From contig CP086683.1 in NCBI GenBank assembly GCA_030544685.1, positions 372,001 through 436,000 on the forward strand: a stretch of DNA of 64,000 nt, given 5' to 3'. The position numbers and the translations under genes were made by a program. This DNA is from Pseudomonas sp. B21_DOA (lineage in GTDB: Bacteria; Pseudomonadota; Gammaproteobacteria; Pseudomonadales; Pseudomonadaceae). Under the pieces are notes generated by a model that was not told where the DNA came from, did no database searches, and worked only from the letters and a program-made list of their open reading frames with translations. Below, piece after piece: positions 51,561 through 60,430 of the stretch; position 1 is the first letter of the stretch; every line of letters begins with the position of its first letter.

Positions 51561-51651
51561 AATGTGGGAGGGGCTTGCTCCCGAAAGCGGATTGGCATTC
51601 AACATTGATGTTGGCTGATACACCGCCTTCGGGAGCAAGCCCTCCCACATT
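51561..51651. repeat. REP pair between srkA and rarD
   Basis: AATGTGGGAGGGGCTTGCTC (from 51561) and its inverted copy GGGAGCAAGCCCTCCCACAT (ending near 51650) flank a 38-bp spacer. Confidence 0.9.
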
Positions 51652-51746
51652 CGGTGTTCACAATTCCATGAACATTGGTCTGCGACATTCGCAGACAAAT
51701 CTCCTTACAATCCCTCCTTTGTCAGCTGCCTGAGCAAGGATTCTGC

Positions 51747-52634
51747 ATGCAAGCCGCCAACCCGCGTCGCGGGTACATTCTGGGCCTGAGCGCCTACATC
51801 ATCTGGGGCCTGTTCCCGATCTATTTCAAAGCCATCGCCGAAGTCCCGGCCGTCGAGATCATCATCCATCGGGTGCTGTGGTCGGCGCTGTTCGGTGCGT
51901 TGCTGCTGATGGTGTGGAAACACCCGGGCTGGCTGCGCGAGCTGCTCGACAATCCAAAACGCCTGGCGATTCTGGCCCTGAGCGGCACGCTGATCGCGGC
52001 CAACTGGCTGACCTACGTGTGGTCGGTGAACAACGGCCGCATGCTCGAGGCGAGTCTGGGTTACTACATCAATCCGCTGGTCAACGTGCTGTTGGGCATG
52101 GTGCTGCTCGGCGAGCGTCTGCGGCGCATGCAGTGGGTGGCGGTCGGGCTGGCTGCCATCGGCGTGGCGCAGCAGGTGTGGCAGGTGGGCAGCTTGCCGT
52201 GGGTGTCGCTGGCGCTGGCGCTGACCTTCGGTTTCTATGGCCTGATCCGCAAGCAGGCGCCGGTCAAGGCATTGCCGGGACTGGTGGTTGAAACCTGGAT
52301 GCTGGTGCCGATCGCAATTGCGTGGTTGCTGTTCAATCAGACTGCGACGAGTGTGCAGCCGGCCTTCTGGACCACCTCCGAAGCCTGGTGGCTGGTGGCC
52401 GCCGGGCCGGTGACGCTGGTGCCGCTGGTGTGTTTCAACGCCGCCACCCGCCACTTGCCCTACACCACTATCGGCTTCCTGCAATACATCGCGCCGACGC
52501 TGGTGTTGCTGCAAGCCGTGCTGCTGTTTGGCGAGCATTTGTCGTCCAGCACGCTGGTCGCGTTCATGTTTATCTGGGCCGGCCTGGCGGTCTACAGCGT
52601 CGATGCGTGGATAAGTCTGCGCCGGCGCGCCTGA
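51747..52634 (+). CDS. rarD: RarD, EamA family transporter
   Basis: This 295-residue inner-membrane protein begins MQAANPRRGYILGLSAYIIW. It has about ten hydrophobic helices and two EamA repeats, with the GLFPIYFK, LGYYINPLVNVLLG and TTIGFLQYIAPTLVL blocks typical of RarD. The original link is chloramphenicol sensitivity; the true substrate is unknown. It starts at ATG 51747, not the upstream frame opening at 51675. Confidence 0.93.
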   Translation: MQAANPRRGYILGLSAYIIWGLFPIYFKAIAEVPAVEIIIHRVLWSALFGALLLMVWKHPGWLRELLDNPKRLAILALSGTLIAANWLTYVWSVNNGRMLEASLGYYINPLVNVLLGMVLLGERLRRMQWVAVGLAAIGVAQQVWQVGSLPWVSLALALTFGFYGLIRKQAPVKALPGLVVETWMLVPIAIAWLLFNQTATSVQPAFWTTSEAWWLVAAGPVTLVPLVCFNAATRHLPYTTIGFLQYIAPTLVLLQAVLLFGEHLSSSTLVAFMFIWAGLAVYSVDAWISLRRRA

Positions 52635-52656
52635 TCAAAAAACGCACAAACCTCCA

Positions 52657-52679
52657 CAGGCCACGGTTACCGTGGCCTG
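52657..52679 (+). terminator. Hairpin after rarD
   Basis: CAGGCCACGG and CCGTGGCCTG form a perfect 10-bp stem with a TTA loop, 23 bp after the rarD stop. No T-tract follows, so termination may rely on other factors. It lies between convergent genes. Confidence 0.55.
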
Positions 52680-52697
52680 CATCGTTCCTTCCCAAGC

Positions 52698-52819
52698 TTA
52701 TCCACAGCGTGATCCCCGCCGTTTGTGCGCAAGTCACTGAATGTTGGCGGTTTTTTGATCAACCTGCGCAAAGCCACGGCCGGCGTGGCGTGGCGATCTG
52801 TCTCTACAGGTTATCCACA
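52698..52819. other. Two DnaA-box-like sequences in the rarD-gcvR spacer
   Basis: TTATCCACA occurs at 52698-52706 and 52811-52819, both perfect matches to the DnaA box, within a 223-bp non-coding spacer. There is no sign of an origin (no dnaA, rpmH or AT-rich unwinding element). Confidence 0.4.
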
Positions 52820-52857
52820 GGCAGGTGCACGTTAAACCTGAATAACCCTGTCTGCGC

Positions 52858-53376
52858 TTAAACCTCTGTGCGTAACACCAGTTCGACCATCAGATCATCG
52901 GCCAGGGTTTCCAGGCGCGCCTGCAGAACATCGAGCGACAAGGTCAGTGGCACCGCGAGAATTGCCTCGGCGTGAAACAGCGGCTCGCTACTCATTGGCG
53001 CCGGGCGCACTTCAGTTACCAGTCGCTCCAGGTTTACGCCCTGCTCGCTCAAGAGCCGAGTGATATCGCGGACGATACCCGGTCGGTCATTGCCGACCAG
53101 TTCCATGGCGATCGGTTTCCACGTGCAGGACTGCTCCACTCCGCTTTCGGCAATCAGTACCCGAATGCCATGGGCCGACAGCGCTTGCAGGGCATCGACC
53201 AGTTCGTCGTAAGCCTCCGCCGGCACGCCCACGCGCAGAATCCCGGCGAACTGCCCGGCCATGCGTGACATGCGGCTTTCCAGCCAGTTGCCGCCGTGCT
53301 CGGCAATGCATTGGGCGATGCGCTCGACCTGCCCGGGCTTGTCCGGGGCGAAAACGGTGAGTACGAGATGGTCCAT
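52858..53376 (-). CDS. GcvR-like protein with two ACT domains
   Basis: This 172-residue protein begins MDHLVLTVFAPDKPGQVERI. Two ACT domains are visible: the first at about 3-80 and the second at about 90-170 (ELVGNDRPGIVRDITRLLSE). It matches the glycine cleavage transcriptional repressor family GcvR, which lacks a DNA-binding domain and acts by binding GcvA-type regulators when glycine is low. It could equally be a general amino-acid-sensing ACT protein. Confidence 0.82.
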   Translation of the reverse strand: MDHLVLTVFAPDKPGQVERIAQCIAEHGGNWLESRMSRMAGQFAGILRVGVPAEAYDELVDALQALSAHGIRVLIAESGVEQSCTWKPIAMELVGNDRPGIVRDITRLLSEQGVNLERLVTEVRPAPMSSEPLFHAEAILAVPLTLSLDVLQARLETLADDLMVELVLRTEV

Positions 53377-53467
53377 GGCGCAGCCCTCTTGTCATGACTT
53401 TGTTATCGAAGGGCAAGTATAGGCAAGCGGATTGATTCAGCCTGACCCAGTGCTGGCAGATGATGAC

Positions 53468-53589
53468 CTGTGGCGAGGGATTTATCCCCGTCCGGCTGCG
53501 CAGCAGTCGTGAGTCCTGCCAATTGGGTCTGCCAGCCGGAGCGCAGGGGCGGCTTCGCCACCCAACGGGGATAAATCCCCTCGCCACAG
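53468..53589. repeat. GTGGCGAGGG-type inverted repeat pair
   Basis: CTGTGGCGAGGGATTTATCC (from 53468) and GGATAAATCCCCTCGCCACA (ending near 53588) are the arms of a palindromic pair around a spacer that is itself partly self-complementary. It is a second repeat family, different from the GCTCCCACA REPs. Confidence 0.85.
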
Positions 53590-54011
53590 ATTCGCTCATC
53601 GCAAAGGTGGAGACGCCAAACTGCGCCATAGCAGCCAAACAGCATTTATGTGTACAACTTTCGATATTTAACTGGAACAATCCAATGCTTTTTGAGAACA
53701 TCCCGTTCCGCGACGTGACCGCAATGCGTCATGAGGTCGCAGAACGACGTAATTAGTCTGATTTTCACAAGCGCAACTCATCATGTAGTATGCCGCAGCG
53801 CGCACTACATAACGCTGGATCGATGTCTGCCCAAGGCCCTTCGCAACCCTGAAAGCCCCGTCAGCAAGGCCTCCAAGCCGTTGATTGGTCCTAGCCCAGC
53901 CGCCAGCAATGGCATGTACTGGTCCGCAGGTTTGTGGTTTAAATGGCCGGAAGCTTCATTGTTAAATTGACGAGCTGAAAAGCGAAATAGCTGAGCAGAG
54001 TGAGGCAAGCA
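53590..54011. other. Long AT-richer leader upstream of glcB
   Basis: About 420 bases before glcB contain no credible gene. They include an inverted repeat ATGTAGT (53783-53789) / ACTACAT (53804-53810), and a plus-strand frame at 53731-53970 with no ribosome-binding site or recognisable protein. The region probably holds the glcB promoter and regulator sites. Confidence 0.5.
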
Positions 54012-56189
54012 ATGACTGAACACGTTCAAGTCGGTGGCCTGCAGGTCGCCAAAGTCCTGTTCGACTTCGTGAACAACGAAGCCATTCCCGGTACCGGCCT
54101 CACCGCCGAACAATTCTGGGAAGGTGCCGACAAGGTCATTCACGACCTGGCGCCGAAGAACAAAGCCCTACTCGCCAAACGCGATGACTTCCAGGCGCGC
54201 ATCGATGCCTGGCATCAGCAGCATGCCGGCCAGGCCCACGATGCCGTGGCCTACAAAGCTTTCCTGCAAGAGATCGGTTATCTGCTGCCAGAAGCGGCTG
54301 ATTTCCAGGCGACGACACAAAACGTCGACGATGAAATCGCCCGCACCGCCGGCCCGCAACTGGTCGTTCCGGTGATGAACGCGCGCTTCGCGCTCAATGC
54401 TTCGAACGCCCGCTGGGGTTCGCTGTACGACGCCCTCTACGGCACCGACGCGATCAGCGAAGAGGGCGGCGCGGAAAAAGGCAAAGGCTACAACAAGGTG
54501 CGTGGTGACAAAGTCATCGCCTTCGCCCGTGCTTTCCTCGACGAAGCCGCGCCACTGGCAGCGGGCTCCCACGTCGACTCGACCGGCTACAAGATCGCTG
54601 ACGGCAAACTGGTCGTGACGCTCAAGGGCGGCAGCAACAGTGGCCTTCGCGATGACGCCCAGTTGATCGGCTTCCAGGGCGACGCCAACGCACCGATCGC
54701 GGTGCTGCTCAAGCACAACGGCCTGCACTTCGAAATCCAGATCGACGCCAGCACCCCGGTCGGCCAGACCGACGCCGCCGGCGTCAAAGACATCCTCATG
54801 GAAGCGGCGCTGACCACGATCATGGACTGCGAAGACTCCGTGGCCGCCGTCGATGCCGACGACAAAGTGGTGATCTACCGCAACTGGCTCGGCCTGATGA
54901 AGGGCGACCTGGCGGAATCCGTGTCCAAGGGCGGCCAGACCTTCACCCGCACCATGAACCCGGATCGCACCTACACCGCGCCCAATGGCGGTGAAGTGAC
55001 TCTGCACGGCCGTTCGCTGTTGTTCGTGCGCAACGTCGGCCATCTGATGACCATCGATGCGATCCTCGACAGCCAAGGCAACGAAGTGCCGGAAGGCATC
55101 CTCGACGGTCTGGTCACGTGCCTGGCGGCGATGCACAACCTCAACGGCAATACGTCGCGCCGCAACACCCGCGCCGGTTCGGTCTACATCGTCAAACCGA
55201 AAATGCACGGCCCGGAAGAAGCGGCGTTCACCAACGAGCTGTTCGGGCGCATCGAAGACGTCCTGCGCCTGCCGCGCAACACCCTGAAAGTCGGGATCAT
55301 GGACGAGGAGCGCCGCACCACGGTCAACCTCAAGGCCTGCATCAAGGCGGCCAGCGAGCGTGTGGTGTTCATCAACACCGGTTTCCTCGACCGCACCGGC
55401 GACGAAATCCACACATCCATGGAAGCCGGCCCGGTAGTGCGCAAGGCTGACATGAAGGCCGAGAAGTGGATCGGCGCCTACGAAAACTGGAACGTCGATA
55501 TCGGTCTGAGCACCGGCCTGCAGGGTCGTGCGCAAATCGGCAAAGGCATGTGGGCGATGCCGGATCTGATGGCCGCGATGCTCGAGCAGAAAATCGCTCA
55601 CCCACTGGCCGGCGCCAACACCGCGTGGGTACCGTCGCCAACCGCGGCTGCGCTGCACGCGTTGCACTACCACAAGGTTGATGTGTTTGCGCGTCAGGCT
55701 GAGCTGGCCAAACGTGCACGCGCCTCGGTGGACGACATCCTGACCATCCCGCTGGCGGTCAACCCGAGCTGGACACCAGAGCAGATCAAGAACGAACTGG
55801 ACAACAACGCCCAGGGCATTCTCGGTTACGTGGTGCGCTGGATCGACCAGGGTGTCGGTTGCTCGAAAGTGCCGGACATCAATGACGTCGGCCTGATGGA
55901 AGACCGTGCGACGCTGCGTATCTCCAGCCAGCACATCGCCAACTGGCTGCGCCACGGGATCGTCACCGAGGAACAAGTGATGGAAAGCCTCAAGCGCATG
56001 GCGCCGGTGGTCGACCGCCAGAACGCCAACGACCCGCTGTATCGCCCGCTGGCACCGGACTTCGACAGCAACATTGCCTTCCAGGCGGCGGTCGAACTGG
56101 TGATCGAAGGCACCAAGCAACCGAACGGCTACACCGAGCCGGTGCTGCACCGCCGTCGTCGCGAGTTCAAGGCCAAGAATGGTCTGTGA
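54012..56189 (+). CDS. glcB: Malate synthase G
   Basis: This 725-residue protein begins [20 protein letters not shown] at ATG 54012. It has the malate synthase G features: the [17 protein letters not shown] segment with the catalytic Asp/Glu environment, [17 protein letters not shown], and a C-terminal [18 protein letters not shown] block. It condenses glyoxylate with acetyl-CoA to give malate in the glyoxylate shunt. It is monocistronic and followed by a strong terminator. Confidence 0.97.
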   Translation: MTEHVQVGGLQVAKVLFDFVNNEAIPGTGLTAEQFWEGADKVIHDLAPKNKALLAKRDDFQARIDAWHQQHAGQAHDAVAYKAFLQEIGYLLPEAADFQATTQNVDDEIARTAGPQLVVPVMNARFALNASNARWGSLYDALYGTDAISEEGGAEKGKGYNKVRGDKVIAFARAFLDEAAPLAAGSHVDSTGYKIADGKLVVTLKGGSNSGLRDDAQLIGFQGDANAPIAVLLKHNGLHFEIQIDASTPVGQTDAAGVKDILMEAALTTIMDCEDSVAAVDADDKVVIYRNWLGLMKGDLAESVSKGGQTFTRTMNPDRTYTAPNGGEVTLHGRSLLFVRNVGHLMTIDAILDSQGNEVPEGILDGLVTCLAAMHNLNGNTSRRNTRAGSVYIVKPKMHGPEEAAFTNELFGRIEDVLRLPRNTLKVGIMDEERRTTVNLKACIKAASERVVFINTGFLDRTGDEIHTSMEAGPVVRKADMKAEKWIGAYENWNVDIGLSTGLQGRAQIGKGMWAMPDLMAAMLEQKIAHPLAGANTAWVPSPTAAALHALHYHKVDVFARQAELAKRARASVDDILTIPLAVNPSWTPEQIKNELDNNAQGILGYVVRWIDQGVGCSKVPDINDVGLMEDRATLRISSQHIANWLRHGIVTEEQVMESLKRMAPVVDRQNANDPLYRPLAPDFDSNIAFQAAVELVIEGTKQPNGYTEPVLHRRRREFKAKNGL

Positions 56190-56210
56190 CTTGAGTTGAT
56201 GGTTGGAATG

Positions 56211-56245
56211 AAAAAGGCCCTGATCGAGAGATCAGGGCCTTTTTT
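56211..56245 (+). terminator. Intrinsic terminator of glcB
   Basis: AAAAAGGCCCTGATC (56211-56225) and GATCAGGGCCTTTTT (56230-56244) form a perfect 15-bp stem with a GAGA loop and a T-tract. The A/T symmetry makes it bidirectional in principle. Confidence 0.95.
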
Positions 56246-56277
56246 GTTTGTGAGGTGGATTGGATTGTTGTGGTTTT

Positions 56278-56385
56278 GATCGTTCCCACGCTCCGCGTGG
56301 GAATGCAGCCAGGACGCTCCGCGTCCCACAACTGCGGACGCGGAGCGTCCATTGATGCATTCCCACGCAGAGCGTGGGAACGATC
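56278..56385. repeat. GTTCCCACGC-type palindromic repeat cluster
   Basis: GATCGTTCCCACGCTCCGCG (from 56278) is matched by the inverted copy AGCGTGGGAACGATC ending at 56385. Each arm is itself a small palindrome (CCCACGCTCCGCGTGGG), and inner GGACGC/GCGTCC copies add further pairing. The same family recurs at 61405-61514. Confidence 0.88.
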
Positions 56386-56409
56386 ATCTGCTGGGCGACG
56401 AAATATGTC

Positions 56410-56856
56410 TTAAGGTTCTATGCCCAATTCGTGTTTCACCAACTCAAGCAACTTGCCCGTATCAATCGGCTTGAGCAGAAAGTCCACCACGCTCAAATGC
56501 ATCGCTTCGATCGCGTCTTTCACGTCGGCATCGCCGGAGACGATGATGATCGGCATCGCTGCCCGTACCGATTCACGCACCTGGCGAATCAGCTCGAGGC
56601 CGTCGACATTGCCCATGCGCAGGTCGGTAATCACCAGACCGATCGAAGGCTTTTCATCGAGCATTTTCAGCGCGGTTTCACCGCTGGCTGCGGTCATGCA
56701 GCGAATGCCGTCCAGCGCGAGAATCTCCGACAACAGCTCGCGGGCGTCCTTGTCGTCGTCGACGATCAGGACACGCTGCGGCGGCAGATCAGGTTCGAGC
56801 ATTACTGCGCTGAGCGCTTCACGCTCGGCGTCGCTCAAAATATCGTGGTCGGACAT
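56410..56856 (-). CDS. Single-domain-type response regulator, no adjacent kinase
   Basis: This 148-residue protein starts at ATG 56854-56856 (MSDHDILSDAEREALSAVML). A short N-terminal leader precedes one receiver domain: VLIVDDDKDARELL, the phospho-acceptor Asp in VITDLRMGNVDG, and the lysine in LLKPIDTGKL. There is no output domain, so it works by binding a partner. No sensor kinase lies next to it in the window. Confidence 0.88.
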   Translation of the reverse strand: MSDHDILSDAEREALSAVMLEPDLPPQRVLIVDDDKDARELLSEILALDGIRCMTAASGETALKMLDEKPSIGLVITDLRMGNVDGLELIRQVRESVRAAMPIIIVSGDADVKDAIEAMHLSVVDFLLKPIDTGKLLELVKHELGIEP

Positions 56857-57110
56857 GGCGTTCTCTAAATGTTCAAACAATCCCTGGCAAGTCGTCAGAC
56901 ATCGCCGGACAGCGCTTCAATGTGCACTTCGTCGGATTTTTTCCAAGTGGCTAGCGCAAGCTTTTCCGAGCTTTTGTGTAGGTTATTTCCGAAAATCGGC
57001 CAATGGTGGCTAAACCTAGACTTACGTCCAATGGGCACTCTGCCCGCCGGGGTCGACCATGGCCGCAACGATCCGACCACAACAATTCGAAAAAGACTGC
57101 GGTAATGGTT

Positions 57111-59045
57111 ATGAGCAAAGCGGACGCCTTCACCCAGGCAGGGAAAACCGCGGTGTTGCAGAACATTCAGGGCACCCTGCAATTCCTCCAGCGCTTCCCG
57201 CCCTTCAATCAGATGGAACACGCCCACCTCGCCTATCTGGTGGAGCAATGTCAGCTGCGTTTTTTTGCCCAGGGCGAAAGCATCATCAAACCGGCCGACG
57301 GCCCGGTGGAACACTTTCACATCGTCAAACAGGGTCGTGTGGTCGGCGAACGCCAGCACATCACCAAACCCGGCACCGAGACCACCTTCGAAATCACCAC
57401 CGGCGAATGCTTTCCGCTGGCGGCTCTGCTCGGGGAACGCGCCACACGCACCGAGCACCTGGCGGGCGAAGACACCTTCTGCCTGCAACTGAACAAACTG
57501 GCGTTCATCAAACTGTTCGCACTCTCCAGCGCCTTCCGCGATTTCGCCTTGCGTGGGGTGAGCAGCCTGCTCGATCAGGTCAACCAGCAAGTCCAGCAAA
57601 AAGCCGTGGAGACCCTCGGCACTCAATACTCGCTGAACACCCGTCTCGGTGAACTCGCGATGCGTCATCCGGTGACCTGCAGCGCCGAGACGCCGCTACG
57701 TGAAGCGGTGAAGCTGATGCACGAGCAACAGGTCGGCAGCATCGTCGCAGTGGATGAGCACAAGGCGCCGCTGGGGATTTTCACCCTGCGCGATTTGCGC
57801 CATGTGGTCGCCGAAGGTGTCGGTGATTTCAGCGACGCCATCGAACAGCACATGACTCGATCACCGTTTTATCTGTCGCCGGATCACAGTGCCTTCGATG
57901 CGGCGATCGCCATGACCGAGCGGCACATTGCTCACGTCTGCCTGGTCAAGGATCAGCGCTTGTGCGGCGTGGTGTCCGAGCGTGACCTGTTCTCCCTGCA
58001 ACGGGTCGATCTGGTGCACCTGGCCCGGACCATCCGCAGCGCACAACGGGTCGAACAACTGGTGACCTTGCGCGGCGAGATCGGCCAACTGGTCGAGCGC
58101 ATGCTCGCCCACGGCGCGTCGTCGACGCAGATCACTCACATCATCACCCTGCTCAACGATCACACGGTGTGTCGGGTGATCGAACTGACCCTCGCCGAAA
58201 AGGGCGACCCGGGCGTGCCGTTCAGCTGGCTGTGTTTCGGCAGCGAGGGTCGGCGCGAGCAGACGCTGCACACCGACCAGGACAACGGCATCCTGTTCGA
58301 TGCCCGCGATGCCGCGCACGCAGCAGAGATTCGCGGCAAGCTGCTGCCGATTGCCCAGCAGATCAACCAGAGCCTGGCGCAGTGCGGTTTCACTCTGTGC
58401 AAGGGCAACATCATGGCCGGCAATCCCGAGCTGTGTCTGTCGCGGGCCGAATGGGCGCGGCGCTTCGCGGCGTTCATCCGCGAAGCCACGCCGGAGAACC
58501 TGCTGGGCTCGAGCATTTATTTCGACCTGCGCGTGGTCTGGGGCGATGAGCAAGGCTGCGAGCAATTGCGCCGGGGCATTCTCGATCAGGTCGCCGACAA
58601 CCGTCTGTTCCAGCGCATGCTGGCCGAGAACGCGCTGCGCAATCGCCCTCCCGTTGGGCGCTTTCGTGAGTTCGTGCTGGCACGCAAGAACGGTGAGAAG
58701 GCCACGCTGGATCTGAAAATTCAGGGTCTGACGCCGTTCGTGGACGGCGCCCGTCTGCTGGCGCTGGCCAACGGCATTGACGCCAACAACACCCTCGAAC
58801 GCTTTCGCCAACTGGTCGATAAAGAGGTCATCGAGCCGCTCGACGGCGCGGCGTATGAAGAGGCCTACCACTTCATCCAACAAACGCGGATGCAGCAGCA
58901 TCAGTTGCAGACCCGGGAAAATCAGCCGTATTCCAACCGCGTCGATCCCGACAGCCTCAATCACCTCGACCGACGCATCCTGCGTGAATCCCTGCGCCAG
59001 GCGCAGCGCCTGCAAAGCAGCCTGACCTTGCGGTATCAGCTATGA
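57111..59045 (+). CDS. cNMP-binding, CBS and DUF294 nucleotidyltransferase protein
   Basis: This protein is 644 residues from ATG 57111 (MSKADAFTQAGK); ATG 57105 is an alternative. A cyclic-nucleotide-binding fold (about 25-140) is followed by paired CBS domains (about 185-300), then a DUF294 nucleotidyltransferase core with GSEGRREQTLHTDQDNG near 377-393 and a C-terminal DUF294 domain. The GS...DxD pattern matches GlnD-type nucleotidyltransferases, so it may uridylylate or adenylylate a target in response to nucleotides. It overlaps the downstream exonuclease gene by four bases. Confidence 0.9.
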   Translation: MSKADAFTQAGKTAVLQNIQGTLQFLQRFPPFNQMEHAHLAYLVEQCQLRFFAQGESIIKPADGPVEHFHIVKQGRVVGERQHITKPGTETTFEITTGECFPLAALLGERATRTEHLAGEDTFCLQLNKLAFIKLFALSSAFRDFALRGVSSLLDQVNQQVQQKAVETLGTQYSLNTRLGELAMRHPVTCSAETPLREAVKLMHEQQVGSIVAVDEHKAPLGIFTLRDLRHVVAEGVGDFSDAIEQHMTRSPFYLSPDHSAFDAAIAMTERHIAHVCLVKDQRLCGVVSERDLFSLQRVDLVHLARTIRSAQRVEQLVTLRGEIGQLVERMLAHGASSTQITHIITLLNDHTVCRVIELTLAEKGDPGVPFSWLCFGSEGRREQTLHTDQDNGILFDARDAAHAAEIRGKLLPIAQQINQSLAQCGFTLCKGNIMAGNPELCLSRAEWARRFAAFIREATPENLLGSSIYFDLRVVWGDEQGCEQLRRGILDQVADNRLFQRMLAENALRNRPPVGRFREFVLARKNGEKATLDLKIQGLTPFVDGARLLALANGIDANNTLERFRQLVDKEVIEPLDGAAYEEAYHFIQQTRMQQHQLQTRENQPYSNRVDPDSLNHLDRRILRESLRQAQRLQSSLTLRYQL

Positions 59046-59749
59046 GCCTGTTCTCCTGGCTGCGCCCGGCCAGCCCCGTGGTGTCGGCGGATTTGCAGCA
59101 GCGGCTGGCGAAGCTGCCGGCGCTTGCCGAGCTGAACGAATGCAGCCTGCGCGAGCAGCGCTGGGTGGTGCTGGACCTGGAAACCACCGGCCTGAATATG
59201 AGCAAGGATCGGGTCCTGTCGATCGGCGCGGTGGTGATCGAGGACGGCGCGATCGATTTCCGTCAGCAGTTCGAACGCACCTTGCAATGCCGCGAATTGA
59301 AGCTCAGCCCCAGCGTGCTGATTCATGGCTTGGGGCCGAATGCGATTGCCGCAGGCAGCGACCCGGCAGAAGCGTTGCTGGAGCTGCTGGAGTTCATCGG
59401 CGACAGCCCGGTGCTGGCGTTTCATGCGCCGTTCGATCAGCACATGCTCGGGCGCGCGCTGAAGGAACATCTGGGGCACAAGCTGCAGCATGTATTTCTG
59501 GATGTGGCGGACATTGCGCCGCTGTTATGTCCGCAGGCGCAGATTCGCGAGGCGGGGCTGGATGAGTGGATCGAGTGGTTCCGGCTTGAAGTGTTCGAAC
59601 GGCATAACGCCAGTGCCGATGCGCTGGCCACGGCGGAACTCGCACTGATTCTGTTCAGCCGGGCGCGGGCGCAGCAGATTTACAGTCCGTTGAATCTGCA
59701 GCAGCGGTTGAGCCAGTGGAAGCGGCGGCAGCAGGCGCCGTCCTTCTAG
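59042..59749 (+). CDS. DnaQ-like DEDDh 3'-5' exonuclease
   Basis: This 235-residue protein has the exonuclease motifs: Exo I VVLDLETTGLN, Exo II with the HAPFDQHML aspartate, and Exo III HNASADALATAELA. An N-terminal segment of about 35 residues precedes the core. It resembles the epsilon proofreading subunit of DNA polymerase III, but its ATGA overlap with the DUF294 gene suggests a separate role in nucleotide or RNA metabolism. Confidence 0.9.
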   Translation: MSLFSWLRPASPVVSADLQQRLAKLPALAELNECSLREQRWVVLDLETTGLNMSKDRVLSIGAVVIEDGAIDFRQQFERTLQCRELKLSPSVLIHGLGPNAIAAGSDPAEALLELLEFIGDSPVLAFHAPFDQHMLGRALKEHLGHKLQHVFLDVADIAPLLCPQAQIREAGLDEWIEWFRLEVFERHNASADALATAELALILFSRARAQQIYSPLNLQQRLSQWKRRQQAPSF

Positions 59750-59771
59750 ATTTTCGGCACCTCCCCAGCCG

Positions 59772-59800
59772 CCTTCGCGAGCAGGCTCGCTCCCACAAGG
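59772..59800. repeat. Single REP element after the exonuclease gene
   Basis: CTTCGCGAGCAGGCTCGCTC plus CCACAAGG, one REP copy with no inverted partner nearby. Confidence 0.78.
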
Positions 59801-59866
59801 CAACGCGTTGCTTCAGATCACCTGACCAGTGGCCAATTGCTAACCATTCCCACCTCTGCCAGAATC

Positions 59867-59885
59867 GCGAACTATTCTCGTTAGT
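59867..59885 (+). promoter_or_regulatory. Candidate Fur box upstream of the FecI-like gene
   Basis: GCGAACTATTCTCGTTAGT agrees with the Fur consensus GATAATGATAATCATTATC at about 10 of 19 positions and resembles Fur sites of pseudomonad iron-starvation sigma genes (the core TATTCTC). It lies 27 bp before the GTG start, as expected for iron control. Confidence 0.45.
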
Positions 59886-59911
59886 TAACATTTCCCAATC
59901 GGTGATGTCCG

Positions 59912-60430
59912 GTGTCGTCAGTGCCCAACCCCCACAGTGAACTCGTCGGTGCGATGTATCGCGACCATCGCGGTTGGCTGCTGGCGTGGTTGCGGCGCAA
60001 TGTGGCGTGTCCGCAACGCGCCGAGGACTTGAGCCAGGACACCTTCGTGCGCCTGCTCAACCGCGACGAACTGCTGACGCCGCGCGAACCCCGGGCGTTT
60101 CTGGTGGCGATCGCCAAGGGCCTGTTGTTCGACTACTTCCGCCGCGCGGCGCTGGAACAGGCCTACCTCACCGAACTGATGCTGATCCCCGAAGACGAGC
60201 AGCCGTCGGTGGAAGAACAGCAAATGATCCTCGACGACCTCAAAGCCATCGATCGCCTGCTCGGCAAACTGTCGACCAAGGCCCGCGCAGCCTTTCTATA
60301 TAACCGCCTCGACGGCCTCAGCCACGCCGAGATCGCCGGTAAACTCGGCGTCTCGGTGCCGCGCGTGCGTCAGTATCTGGCGCAAGGTCTGCGTCAGTGC
60401 TACATCGCCCTTTACGGTGAACCGACATGA
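59912..60430 (+). CDS. FecI-like ECF sigma factor (iron starvation)
   Basis: This 172-residue protein starts at GTG 59912; the ATG at 59904 is out of frame. Sigma-70 region 2 (ELVGAMYRDHRGWLLAWLRR) and region 4 (LSHAEIAGKLGVSVPRVRQY) are intact, with the family-typical short spacer. With the overlapping FecR-type gene and a TonB receptor bearing an N-terminal signalling domain, it forms a cell-surface signalling system that switches on siderophore uptake. The stop overlaps the anti-sigma start by four bases. Confidence 0.93.
   Translation: MSSVPNPHSELVGAMYRDHRGWLLAWLRRNVACPQRAEDLSQDTFVRLLNRDELLTPREPRAFLVAIAKGLLFDYFRRAALEQAYLTELMLIPEDEQPSVEEQQMILDDLKAIDRLLGKLSTKARAAFLYNRLDGLSHAEIAGKLGVSVPRVRQYLAQGLRQCYIALYGEPT

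Noticed and set aside
53731..53970. 79-codon plus-strand frame upstream of glcB
   Set aside because: It has no ribosome-binding site, no recognisable domain and lies in a likely promoter region.
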